A stretch of 64,000 bases of DNA from Rotaria sp. Silwood1 (lineage: Eukaryota; Rotifera; Eurotatoria; Philodinida; Philodinidae). Below, in pieces: positions 1 to 10,479 of the stretch; the stretch's first letter is position 1; each line of letters opens with the position of its first letter. Position numbers and translations under genes: made by a program. Location: the NCBI GenBank assembly GCA_905250075.1, contig CAJNOP010000019.1, positions 1,917,396-1,981,395 on the forward strand. The letters are read 5' to 3'. The notes beneath the pieces are model-generated. The model was not told the origin of the DNA, did no database searches, and saw nothing but the letters and a program-made list of their open reading frames with translations.

Positions 1-281
1 AAGTATATGCGACACTGAGGATAAAATCATTAACTCTGTAAAATGCATATGATGCATGGAGTGCTCGTCTATAAACCAAAAAATACTGTTTCAAGCATAC
101 ACAAAACTGATATATCTTCGTGTAAAGATGTAACTGATTCTTCGATATATAGCATTGAAACTATATTAAGCCCAAATAGAAGTGTGCACTCGCATGTTAA
201 TAACTTATTATTTATATATGTGCTAAAAGATTTAGAGACATTATGAGACCTTATGTATTGGTTTTTGGTATAGGCTTTGAA

Positions 282-473
282 TTATTCTGTCAAGCACTTT
301 TTTGATGTTGGACGAAAATTTACAACAGCAATTAACGTTTTCTCATTTGTTTCAGATCCAACAATTACTTCACGTAGAGGATAGTGTACGCTGAAGGTAT
401 GAACGGTGTTTTTCTTTAGCAGCCTTTCACTGTTGTACTTGTTTAGTCGAATTTTGAAAAAAATTGATTTCAT
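282..473 (-). CDS. possible terminal exon of an unknown protein
   Basis: An open frame of 63 codons on the minus strand begins with ATG at 473 and ends with TAA at 282. A TTTAG acceptor-like site lies 6 nt upstream of the ATG. The C-terminal half reads like ordinary protein, with alternating charged and hydrophobic residues (VIVGSETNEK, TLIAVVNFRP). I do not recognise the family and found no partner exon to its right. It could be a terminal exon, a tiny gene or chance. Confidence 0.2.
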   Translation of the reverse strand: MKSIFFKIRLNKYNSERLLKKNTVHTFSVHYPLREVIVGSETNEKTLIAVVNFRPTSKKCLTE

Positions 474-1209
474 CTCTTTCTAAACACTTGAAAAATTTCA
501 AAATGATTGGTATAACATTGAATCACTGAAAAGCTCCTTCACATCTAATTGATATTTTACCATAACTCTTCATTATCATTGAGATGGAAATATTCATTCA
601 ATTGCTCTTAAAACTAATTAAGTAACAGCATTTCTCTGGCAGACTTCTGGTACGAGAAGTTGGACCCGCTCAGGACTCTAACTGATACTGTCCAAAAAAC
701 AATACATTATTATCAAAATTCATCCGTAACAAAAGACATTAAGTTCGAATTTCATGTTTAAATATTCAATAAATGAGCTTAATTGGTTTTCAATAGGATT
801 TACTATCATCCTACTCAGCGTGATCGATCATGATAGGAGTTAAAGAAAGAAGCTTTTTTTAGAGAGACTTCGAACTTTGCATTTCTGCACGACATCAACA
901 GTTGTACTGAGAAAGATTGTGTATGACAGATGTGCAATTTTCAATTAGCTTTTAGAGTATCAGTGAGTGTATCACAACTTCGAAACGGCACACGGTTCAT
1001 TATGATTCCATATACGTCAATTGTGTTTATTAACCAATGCAGAGAGTGAGCCTGTGAATAACATCTAAGAAACCGCAGTAATTTAAAAATAATCATTGTA
1101 CAATGTCACTCTACCTGTAGAGAAAGGGCTAAATTTTGATATTTCAATGAGAGATGATGGCTTCTATAGGTACTTTTGAAGTTTGCTCGTATAAATAAAA
1201 ACTCAGTGC

Positions 1210-1321
1210 ATGGACCTATCAGTTAAAAAGTTAGTTGATAGAATAGTACAGATATGCAAAAAAAAATTTGGGAATAGACTTTTGAGATACACTGTATTAT
1301 TGCCCTTTGAAGAGCTCATAG
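1210..1321 (+). CDS. possible first exon, unknown protein
   Basis: The ATG at 1210 opens a basic, helix-like stretch (MDLSVKKLVDRIVQICKKK) that runs to a good donor, CATAG|gtaagc, at 1321/1322. A TATAAATA box lies about 15-20 bp upstream of the ATG. No downstream exon was found and no family is recognised, so this is a weak call. Confidence 0.2.
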
Positions 1322-1821
1322 GTAAGCAGATTCCCATTTCCTTATGCAAACATTTCTATTATGAATTTTCGTCTTATCTGAAAATGTTTCAATATCAATG
1401 TCTTGATTCTTTTTAAAGTCATTAGTGGTTGTATAACTAGTTTCATAGTTTTGGAAAAGAATGTTCAAGGGTCACAAACAGAAGAGGTGTGCACGTTTGG
1501 TCTTTTCATGAATCAAAATATCTCAATTTTATCTACTGAATAGTTTTCTTTACATTCAAAATGCACTAAGAAAAAGAGAGACCATCAATGTTATCAAAAT
1601 TCTCATTATGAGCTAGCCAATACGAAGCAATAGTCAGTTTATACTTTTTAACAGATCCGCATCCTCAATACTATCATTCAAATAGTGACAATCACAAGTC
1701 GATGATTATTTCCGTTCTAAGTTATGCATTTGGCAGAATGATCACTATTCTCCTTGTATAGATGCCCATTAGCTTTTATATAAGTCACATTTAGTTCAGT
1801 ATTTTACTTTATTTTCACCTT

Positions 1822-3266
1822 TTACCTTTTTAAATTTTGGAAAGTAGTATAGCATTTTGAAAGAAATCTTTCTGACGCAGTAGTATGATTGATAGAATGT
1901 GAAGAATTTAAGTCTTGAGTGGTACTACCATTTGACGTTTGACCTCGTTCATTTTTAATAAGTCTGTAAATCAAGTGAGCCGATGACAATAGAATGACAA
2001 TATAGAATGCAACTGAACCAATTAGAGAAAAAAAGACGTGTCAATTTTGCACTCGGGGATTCGATAATTTGTAATATCGATGAACACTACCAGCAAAATA
2101 CCGGCAATCGCAACTAAAACTGTCAGAATGATCCCAATGGCTCGGTGCTAAAACACAGAATATTTCTCAAAAAGAGGTTATATTTGATCAACCAAATGAA
2201 TGTGCTTGCGTAGACTAATACTTTATATTTGAAAAGTGCAGAGAAACGAACATTATACTAATCGATGTGTTAAATAATAAAATATTGTTGCCTTTTAAAA
2301 ATAAATCCAAATGCTTTTATACAAAATATTTTACTCGTTTCATGATAAAGCAATCACAGTGTAAGGGTCGTTCAGATAATATGAATCAAATGCAAACTAA
2401 ATTTTCTTATTTGTTTCAACATCCATTATAGAAGTTATAGAAACGAGTTGTTCATCTAAATAGAAGCTGAATAATTTTATGTGATTCATTCTTCGAAACA
2501 TGCTTCATCGATAACGAAAATATTCGTCAGTTACAACAGTTTATCTGCATATTTTCACAGTTTAATTCGGAAAAGAAACAATAATTATCAAAATAAGTTT
2601 TTTTATAATAGGAAACTGTCGTATTTTGAGCACAAATTTGTTATATTTAGAATTTGTTTTTACAAAAATAGAGCATTAGTGTTCATGTTTGGAAACTGAA
2701 ATTTTCTAACAAATTTATTCTGCGAGTAAAAATACTCCGCAACTCTTGTATTTCAGCTGTTACAAGTTTCGTTAAACGGAAAATGAGTTTCTGAAATCAA
2801 ATTATGTAATAATTAAAATATGGCTCGAAATAAGATCATGGATGGTTAAAGAGTGACCTACGTAAACCTTCTATCATTTATTAAAATTGTATTATTTCTT
2901 GCAATTTTCGGTATTGTATGGAAAGCTAATATTTTCGGATTTTGTAATACACATACGTAAAGTTCAACATTACCAATTTTTTCGGGTTGTTTTCAGTGCA
3001 AGAGAAAATATATATCGTTTTTAATTTTTCGATATAGCTTTGTCATACAACTGTCATTGTCTAAGAAAAATTTCATAATATAATTGTGTGTATTACATAT
3101 AGACGACGCTAAAATGGTCTTGTATCCCAATAAAACATCTTACTTTTTTGGCTTTTTCGCTTTCTACTGTGACTCTTGGCAACAGAGGATCATATTCGTT
3201 TCCAGTTAATCCATTCAACATTGTATTTTCCTCGTTGTATGTACAAGAAGATGGATGTATATGCAT
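1822..3266 (-). CDS. small two-TM membrane protein, frame broken by one base
   Basis: Exon 1 (3266-3144) starts at ATG 3266 and encodes 41 residues (MHIHPSSCTYNEENTM, then NEYDPLLPRVTVESEKAKK), ending in a clean donor (AAA|gtaaga). An acceptor AG lies 9 nt before the ATG. Exon 2 (2147-1822) begins after TTTTAG and encodes a membrane helix (AIGIILTVLVAIAGILLVVF), then a second hydrophobic segment (SLIGSVAFYIVILLSSAHLI), then a polar tail rich in Ser/Thr/Asn ending in TAA at 1822. The two halves of exon 2 lie in frames that differ by one base. The switch falls in a run of seven A (2028-2034, T on the coding strand); eight would restore the frame. The cause may be an assembly error or a true lesion. 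The basic KAKKHR before the first helix suggests a cytosolic N-terminus. The family is not recognised. The last codon AGG could instead be a donor (AG|gtaaaa), so the gene may continue leftward. Confidence 0.5.
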
Positions 3267-3275
3267 TTCTACAAA

Positions 3276-3955
3276 CTAAATCAAACATATAATATTGATC
3301 GAAATTATTTTGATAAATAGTGTTCAGTTTCAATTTCAATTTCAAATTGGTTTCTGGCTAGCAATATGCCGCGTACTATATTATAGAATGCAACCACAAG
3401 GCTTCGCATAATGTAGCGTTCTTGACTGTAAAAATTTCATATTGTTTTTATATGTCTAAAGAAAGTTAACAACAAAGTGGAAAGAAGTGAACGAAAAAAG
3501 CAAAGAAAAAAATATTGTTGCTTTGTCAACCTTCACCGATTTTTTTTATAAGAAGAAAAAAATCAATACATGTGTTTTTTATCAAACAAAATAGAAATAG
3601 AAAAAGATTTGTTGTTTTATGATTTCTGCTTAAGTCATTGCAGAGATTACGACAATTATCCATTTGATTCGACTTTTGATTTGTATGATTCAGACTTAAA
3701 AAGGAAATTTATATGGAATGAGGTTGTTATTACACGACAGAGAAGTTCATGGTGAATCATATCGCCTGTCAATCGTTTGTGTTATTCCTCAAGTACTAAC
3801 TCTTATAGCTGTTGCGAGAGGAAATTAAGTAAGCATATTATCTTCGAACGGTAAAAATATGTCAACAAGTTGTTCAACATGAACACAAGAATGAGTTTAG
3901 CAACAATTATCACAATTTAGTTTTTGTTAAAGGTATAGTCAGCTATCTTTGACGT
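3276..3955. other. intergenic, nothing recognised
   Basis: AT-rich sequence between the small membrane-protein gene and the tandem duplication. A short open frame at 3570-3755 shows no family resemblance and was not called. Confidence 0.4.
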
Positions 3956-3959
3956 TATG

Positions 3960-5990
3960 AACTTTGGTTAGTTTGGCTCAATATTTCGTCATGGTGTTGG
4001 TAATTACGTTGGGCGTGGATGTAGTTGAAGAAAAGACTCTCCTACCCACTCAGTATTCTATGATGAAGGAAATTGATTTTCTAAGTAAAATATTTATTCG
4101 AGTGCTAAAGGAGATATTGTGCTTCTTCAGTCGAGCTCTATACTTTTCCTTAGGCGCATAAGGTGACAAATACTCTTGGTTATTTTATTACTGAACAAAT
4201 ACAATTTATTTTCTTAGTCTCACATACATACGACACTAATCAAAAACTATGTAAAATTATTGCATTTGTTTCTAATACTAATATTTTTGTTCTTGAATAT
4301 GCACACACAGAGCGCAAGGATGCACCATAGGAAATAATTGTGGCTCCAATTAATCACCAAATTCAAAGCGTACCTACAGGAACAAATCTATAATGTCCGG
4401 TTATATGTTACCAATGGCCTGATTCACGCATAACGTCGATACGTGTAGAAGAAAGTTTTCGTGATGAGCGATCCATAAGGATACATACGAGCTATAGCTA
4501 CCAATTGTAAACATATAGCTGCTGAAATTCTAGGATTAACCAGTTGGTTCTTGTCTCTCTGTAGGTCGGTCTCTAATAGGAATAGTTTCAATTGGTTGAG
4601 CTATATTGACGGTACCTTCATTTGTCACAATGATATATTCGCATAGATGAGACATGTTAACACATAGCCATAGATGCTAGTGATTTATGTGAAAATGAAA
4701 TTTCGAAAGGTGATATGTGAATACTTGAGTCTTGGTTTTATACCTATTGAAATATGTTTTCGATTGGTTTCCTTCAACTTAGAAAAATGCTTAACGTGGG
4801 TGAATGTGAGTGTTGATGAAGCAGAAATTGCCAACCACACCTTCACTCTTTCTCTCCTCCAGTGAGTTCTTTCTAGATTGGCATGCTTAACACTGCGTTT
4901 TGAGCAAAAACAATCGTGACTAATTCAGCTGATTTTGGCAAAAACCAACTGTCATTTTTGTTTTGCACTTTCTTCACCTGTGGCAAGCATTTTGTTTCTT
5001 AAAAAAGCAAAACAGATTTTCGTGTTAACACTTGAGTATATGGGTTTTAGTGTTTTTCTTAATCGACACCTAAACTCTATGATGGAGTCAATAGATGGCT
5101 CGATTAAAATATTCATTCGAGTGTTGAAGAAGGTTTTTTTTCTTCTTTATTCAAACTCTATACATACGCATATAAGATGAGAATTGCTCTTGATTATTTT
5201 ATTGCAGAATAAATATAATCTTTTTTCTTAGTCTCACATAAATATAATGTTAATCAAAAACTATGTAAAAATATTGCATTTGTTTCTAATGCCAATACTT
5301 GTTCTTGAATATGCATGCAGGTACTATTTTTTGGCTTATATTTGAAATGAAGACAATTCGCGACGATGAATCACAGTAAATGAGCTATCTTTACGATTAA
5401 TCATCAAATTTGAAGCGAACGTATAGAAATAAATTTGTAGTGCCCAGTGCTATGTTATCAACAATTTATTATACGCATGAAGCTGATATATGTAGAGAAA
5501 AGTTTTTGTGATGTTCAGTCCACGACGTTACATGAGTTGTTACTGCCATTAGTATACGTTTAGTTGCTGGGCTTCTAAGATTGACCAGTTGGTTCTAGTT
5601 TATCTATGGGTGGATTAGGCATAGCAATAATTTCAAATGGTTCAGCCTCCCTGATAGCTTCAATTGGTCTAGCCATGCCAATACAATAGTGGTAGAAGGT
5701 AGTAATCTATGTAACAATGAAGTGTCGAAAGGTAGCATGCAAACGGTTTAATCCTTGCTTTTTTATACTCTTTGTAGTATGTTGTGTGTTGGTTTTCTCC
5801 AGATTATAAAAAAATGTGATGCTTCACGTGTAATAGTAGGAAAAAGCATACATAAGGAATAAACCAATCACAGGAATATGGTATTGCGCTGACATTCAAA
5901 CGTTCTGACTTCGACGTGTAAACGATGACTAATTTTCGACATGACTATGAGAAACACGAAAATTCATTCTTCTTCTCTTCATAATCAACA
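3960..5990. repeat. degenerate ~1 kb tandem duplication
   Basis: Two diverged copies follow one another with a period of about 1.01-1.04 kb. Matching landmarks are CTTAGTCTCACAT at 4213 and 5227, the block starting ATCAAAAACTATGTAAAA, ACCAGTTGGTTCT at 4538 and 5583, and TCGAAAGGT near 4702 and 5724. On the minus strand each copy carries a GTATAAAA TATA-like box followed 75-90 bp downstream by a short ATG frame ending in Glu-Pro-Thr-Gly. Coding conservation is weak, so a duplicated non-coding or decayed segment is the safer reading. The outer boundaries are approximate. Confidence 0.55.
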
Positions 5991-7938
5991 AAGGAAGTGA
6001 GAAATAGTAACGACAGAAAAAACCTTACTCATATGCAGATTAATGAAATCTTTCTACAACATATAAAAAATCAACTTTCACAGTGAAAGTTTCACTGTCA
6101 TCAAATGAAGTTGGACAGACACACAACTGTCTTCAATAATTCTACTTCTTTTTGTTGTTTTCTAGAAGAAGTCAAATGAGTTTAGCGAGCACAAATTATC
6201 CGTAAAGATTCGGAAACATGAGAATTCTCCGAAAATCTTCATTAAAATGGAAAAACCTAAAATCTTGCACATATAAAATGGTAAGCAAAGTTTTCAAAAT
6301 GGTTTTTCACCATAAACGTGCTAATATCAACTTGAGGTAATAGAGAAAACATGAAAGGAAGAAGGATAAAAGATATAAAAACTGCTGCAAACAAATGTGT
6401 TCGATATTTTAATAAATGAATGACTCATGCATCAACAGAAAGAATTAACAAGAACAATCTTGTCAACGGTAAAGAAAGCGAAAAATATAGGTCACTGTTG
6501 TTTTTTGTCAAAAGCAGCTAAAATTAGAACTGTTGTTCCTGCTAAAAATGGTTATGATCGAAATGAATGGAACTAGTTTATTAATTATATACAAAGATAC
6601 CGATAATGTTTCCGAACGACCATACATTAGTATATCATGTTCTATTAATATTGTTAATCATAGAACGTTGCGCGACACGTATCCTTTAGGGCTTGTCGGA
6701 CACCCAACTTATCACATTGATCGTCATCCAATGAATTTCTGGTCTAGTCATGAAACTCGTGGTTTTTACATTATTATCAATAGTAGCTAGAAGAAAAAGT
6801 TTCATACTGGCGACTACTACTTCTGTAGGAAGGTTATTGAGTTCAACTGGATTAACATTCACTCAAAGACGAACAAGTTTGCCATCAGATCAATTTGATC
6901 ATATATTATTTATTTGTTCTTGTGAGAAATTCAAGAAAAAGCAATAAAAATGAAACTTATCTTTTTTTTTGCTGTCCATCTGTTTACATTAATTATATTT
7001 TGAATCCTGTATCTTTACTTTTGTTTTATTATTATCTTGTTTACCTTATGGATGTCAAATATTTTTTTTTATGCTTCAATTTATCTTTACTGAAAAACAT
7101 GTGATAAAGTTTATTAACATGATTATACATTGTACACGATTTTTGCATAAATACTACATCTATACTATTTGACATTGAACCTGAAAAGAAAATATCGTCC
7201 TACAAATCGAACACAAGAGAATCTTTTGTTCTTCTACGACGAACTTTTTGATGCCTTCCAGAATGCACAATAGGACGAAGAAAACTGTCTTGTGACGTGC
7301 TCTGTTGTCAATCATCTTCGTTTTATTTATACAACACTTTATGATAAGTACGTAGATTGATATACAAACTTTTCTGAACTATTTTTTGTTTTCATTTCAT
7401 TCATCGATATATAAGTAAATTTTATGAGGGTTGCTAACAAAATGTTAATATGCCATCATGTAAACAAACCTAAAATAAACTAAAGAGAACCGTTTTTCGA
7501 ATACTTCCTCATTTTCTTAACAGTTTTGTAAATATTTTTTTCTTCGCTCAATTGATCTGATATTAAACGATAAATAGTTCTGCAAATTGTTTAGATTAAT
7601 AATGAAGAAGATCGTGAAGTCTTTCTTTTCATCTTTTGTTTATTTAGAATTAATAATTGAAACTAAGATTAATCGAAAAACATTGTTTTCTTTAATAGAT
7701 TTCGAATTTTTCATTTGTTTCTAGAGTCATCTTTATGTAATATGATTAATTTCATCGGATTCTATATTTTACGTTTTCATCTTGTATTTATCACTTCACA
7801 TTAGATTTATCTATGATTCGTACTACAGAAAAATCTCGAACACCAAGCATCTTTCATGTATTGTTTATTACAAACCACTTCTAATTTTTATCCAAGATAA
7901 TTTTTTTGTTTCATTATATTATTTTTATTTTTAATCAA
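5991..7938. other. intergenic with a decayed ORF region
   Basis: AT-rich DNA to the right of the tandem duplication and 3' of DPY30. The only coding-looking piece is at about 6500-6900 (listed separately). From 7000 to 7930 I see only T- and A-rich sequence, which probably includes the DPY30 3' UTR. Confidence 0.4.
6500..6950 (+). pseudogene. possible decayed protein-coding segment
   Basis: A plus-strand stretch reads as protein across successive frames and across stops. IRTVVPAKNGYDRNEWN occurs before a stop. A longer frame (6533-6790) includes RPYISISCSINIVNHRTL and HPTYHIDRHPMNFWSSHE. The same frame continues past a TAG with KKFHTGDYYFCRKVIEFNW. The His/Trp/Tyr-rich content is unlike random AT-rich DNA. 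No family is recognised, and the call rests only on appearance. Confidence 0.25.
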
Positions 7939-8277
7939 CTAAACACTTTCGCCAAATCGTTCTCGATTTTTAATAAAAAATGCAGCCAAATATTCAATCG
8001 GTTTTTTGGGTCTTTCTCTTGCTACAATTGATAGACCTTCAATAATAATTGGAATCACTGTTTTATTGAAATAAGCTGTTGTTGGATAAGCTTGAATATC
8101 AGCAAGTGATGGAACATTTGATGAATTAAGTTCATGATCAATTATTTGTAATATATGAGGTGGCAGTTGTGGTGGACCACCTACATTTGTATTGACTGAT
8201 GATAGAGATGGATCTTGAAGAAGAATATCAGCTGCATTAACATCATCGTTTACAGGTGGTTGTTCTGAAGTAGCCAT
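7939..8277 (-). CDS. DPY30: DPY30 homologue, COMPASS complex subunit
   Basis: Single-exon gene for 112 residues. The C-terminal DPY30 motif (about residues 65-108) is clear: TAYFNKTVIPIIIEGLSIVA, then RERPKKPIEYLAAF and NRERF. This is the helical dimerisation module of the DPY30 subunit of SET1/MLL (COMPASS) H3K4 methyltransferase complexes, which binds an ASH2L-type partner in the nucleus. Human DPY30 is 99 residues, so the length fits. The N-terminal ~60 residues are polar and probably disordered, as in the family. A pyrimidine-rich acceptor (TTCTCTCAG) lies 11 nt before the ATG, which suggests spliced-leader trans-splicing or a 5' UTR intron. There is no partner gene next to it. I am confident of the family. 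Confidence 0.93.
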   Translation of the reverse strand: MATSEQPPVNDDVNAADILLQDPSLSSVNTNVGGPPQLPPHILQIIDHELNSSNVPSLADIQAYPTTAYFNKTVIPIIIEGLSIVARERPKKPIEYLAAFFIKNRERFGESV

Positions 8278-10479
8278 TGGTTAGTTACACTGAGAGAATA
8301 AATAAATGAAGCACACGAATGAATGAAATTATTGCCATGAAGTTTGTCGTTGACATAGAAACACCTCTACGTCTTTTTGCTATTGTCGAGCAGTGAGTGG
8401 AATTGGTATGCTTGAATTTGAACACAGCAATCTTGAAAGATCTTATTCACAAAATTTTTATATTTTTGTTCCTCTAGAAACAATAGTCAAGGAAAAACAG
8501 TGAATCTTAAGAAAATTATAAGTTTAATTCGGACGCATAGACCGAAGATATGAACAGTATAAATGTGTCTGAATGCAATTGTTGAACAAAGATGTCACTA
8601 GCACATTCAGTTGTGATTTGAAAAAGCTTTTTATCGCTTTTACAATAGTTGCTTCAAGAAGACGTTCGACCTAATACACGACATATGTGTTCTGACTGCA
8701 ATGTACCTATATTGATTGTTGATTTCTTTAAAGATTATCATAGAAAAATGAGTTACAAATATTTTTCTTTTGATACAAAATTGTAATATCTGTCCGAAAA
8801 AATAAATAAAAATTTCGATTTTTGCAAAAAATAAGCCACAAGTCAATGGGTTAAATAAGTTAAGACCAAATAAATACTCTAAGGTTCTTATATAAACTAA
8901 TCCAATATCCGTATTTTTGATATTTTCATCGCGTTTTATAGCATCATGAGTCCAGAAAGAGTTGAAGATTGAATTGGCCGCATTCATTTGTTATCATCGA
9001 CACAATGAAATTTTTTTTTCTACTCATTCATTGTGGTCTTTAATATCTCTCGATACTTATAACTGAGATCGATCATCTAAAGGCTTATAGTGATGAATGA
9101 TATTCTATTTTCTACATGTAAAACTTAGCAGCTGACTGTATCACTTTGTTTCTTGTTGTATTGATTATATTAGGATCGAAAGACAGTCGAACATATGTTA
9201 TCGTTATATTCATTTCACTGGTTGATAATCTCACAAAAGACTGACGATGCAAACATTAGTTTTGATCATTCAACATCTAAATGTACCGGTCTGATATTCA
9301 TACCAATACTGGACTGACGAACTGTTGTACTATTTCATTCATGGAGAGTAATATTTGACGCAGTACATGTTCAATAAAGTTTCACTACACATCGTCTATG
9401 ACATAATAAGAGCTAAAAACTTAATAAAATACACTGGTAATAGCTGGTCTACTCGCGATCGACCAATCTGTAATATGTATAAGTTTCATATCTGTCATGG
9501 GTGTTTAGTAGAGAGGACATCAATGAAATGAACTACAGGATCAATAAATTTAAGTATCTCTAGCTAGACAAGAGTACTTCGATAATTATGTATCAAATCC
9601 TCCATGATTACCTTTATTTTCTAAAAGTCGAATCCTCGTTAACTTATGTTGTTTCACTTGACAAACACATTTTAGAGCCAGATTGAAAAGAAAATAGATT
9701 TCAAGCCTTAACTGGCGAGATCCTTTATAAAATGAATTGTTTGTATTATTTACTATTTTATCTATAATTTGCACTTTTATATGAATAGTAAAAAAAAACA
9801 AATTGATCACATGGTTATAATCTTCATTTATGAGACGTAAAAACAATACATTATAATGTCTAAGAGGTCATCTGATATTTAAAGAACATTAGTACATAAT
9901 TAAAATAGAAAACAACAAAAATATTCAATCATGATATTTCACAATGGTATTTTCATCAAGTAAGTATTTTTTTTTCGTAGTTCAAGGTTATTTTTGTATG
10001 AAGACATTAGATATAGTAAATTATGGCTCTCATATTTTACAAAACAACAAAATAGTAAAACAGACGTCTTGTAGTTATTTGCCTTGAATGGACGGAATAT
10101 ATGTGATGTTTTTTTCTTATCTATTTTCGATGATGATTGAATATTTACACTTCTACATAAATGTTCGTGTTTTCGTCTTTGAAAATGTTCTGTATAAAAT
10201 ACAACACATAGGTAAAGATCACCATTATCATTGTGACATATATATATATATACTATGATAGCATCGTCTTATAATCTATTCGTTGGATTGCCGTTTCATT
10301 CAAAAAGAAAAGAATTTGTATTAAGATTTTTCTTTATCTCTTTTTTCCTACACCTTTATATACAAATTGTCTTGTTGCTATTTCCTTCATTGTCTTTTTT
10401 ACTAGAGTACTGATCAAAATCAAGAAAGTAATAAAAATTTAACTTGAAATTATTGTATATTTAAAGAAAAAGGAAGAAA
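8278..10479. other. intergenic between DPY30 and SLC5 gene
   Basis: This 2.2 kb separates divergently transcribed DPY30 (-) and the SLC5 transporter (+), so it should hold both promoters. I see an AT dinucleotide run at about 10240-10254 but no gene. Open frames on the minus strand at 8640-8987 and 9586-9846 lack family signal, splice context and coding-like composition. Confidence 0.5.

Larger units (their letters stand above)
1..1821. other. gene-poor AT-rich stretch
   Basis: No recognisable gene. Two coding-looking fragments are listed separately (282-473 minus, 1210-1321 plus). The rest shows no long open frame, repeat array or RNA gene that I can support. Confidence 0.5.

Noticed and set aside
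4600..5700. Duplicated small ORFs as real genes
   Set aside because: Only a few residues align between copies; the downstream common open stretch does not conserve amino acids.
8640..8987. 115-codon minus-strand frame
   Set aside because: Phe/Ile/Lys/Asn-rich noise in AT-rich DNA, with no motif and no acceptor or promoter context.
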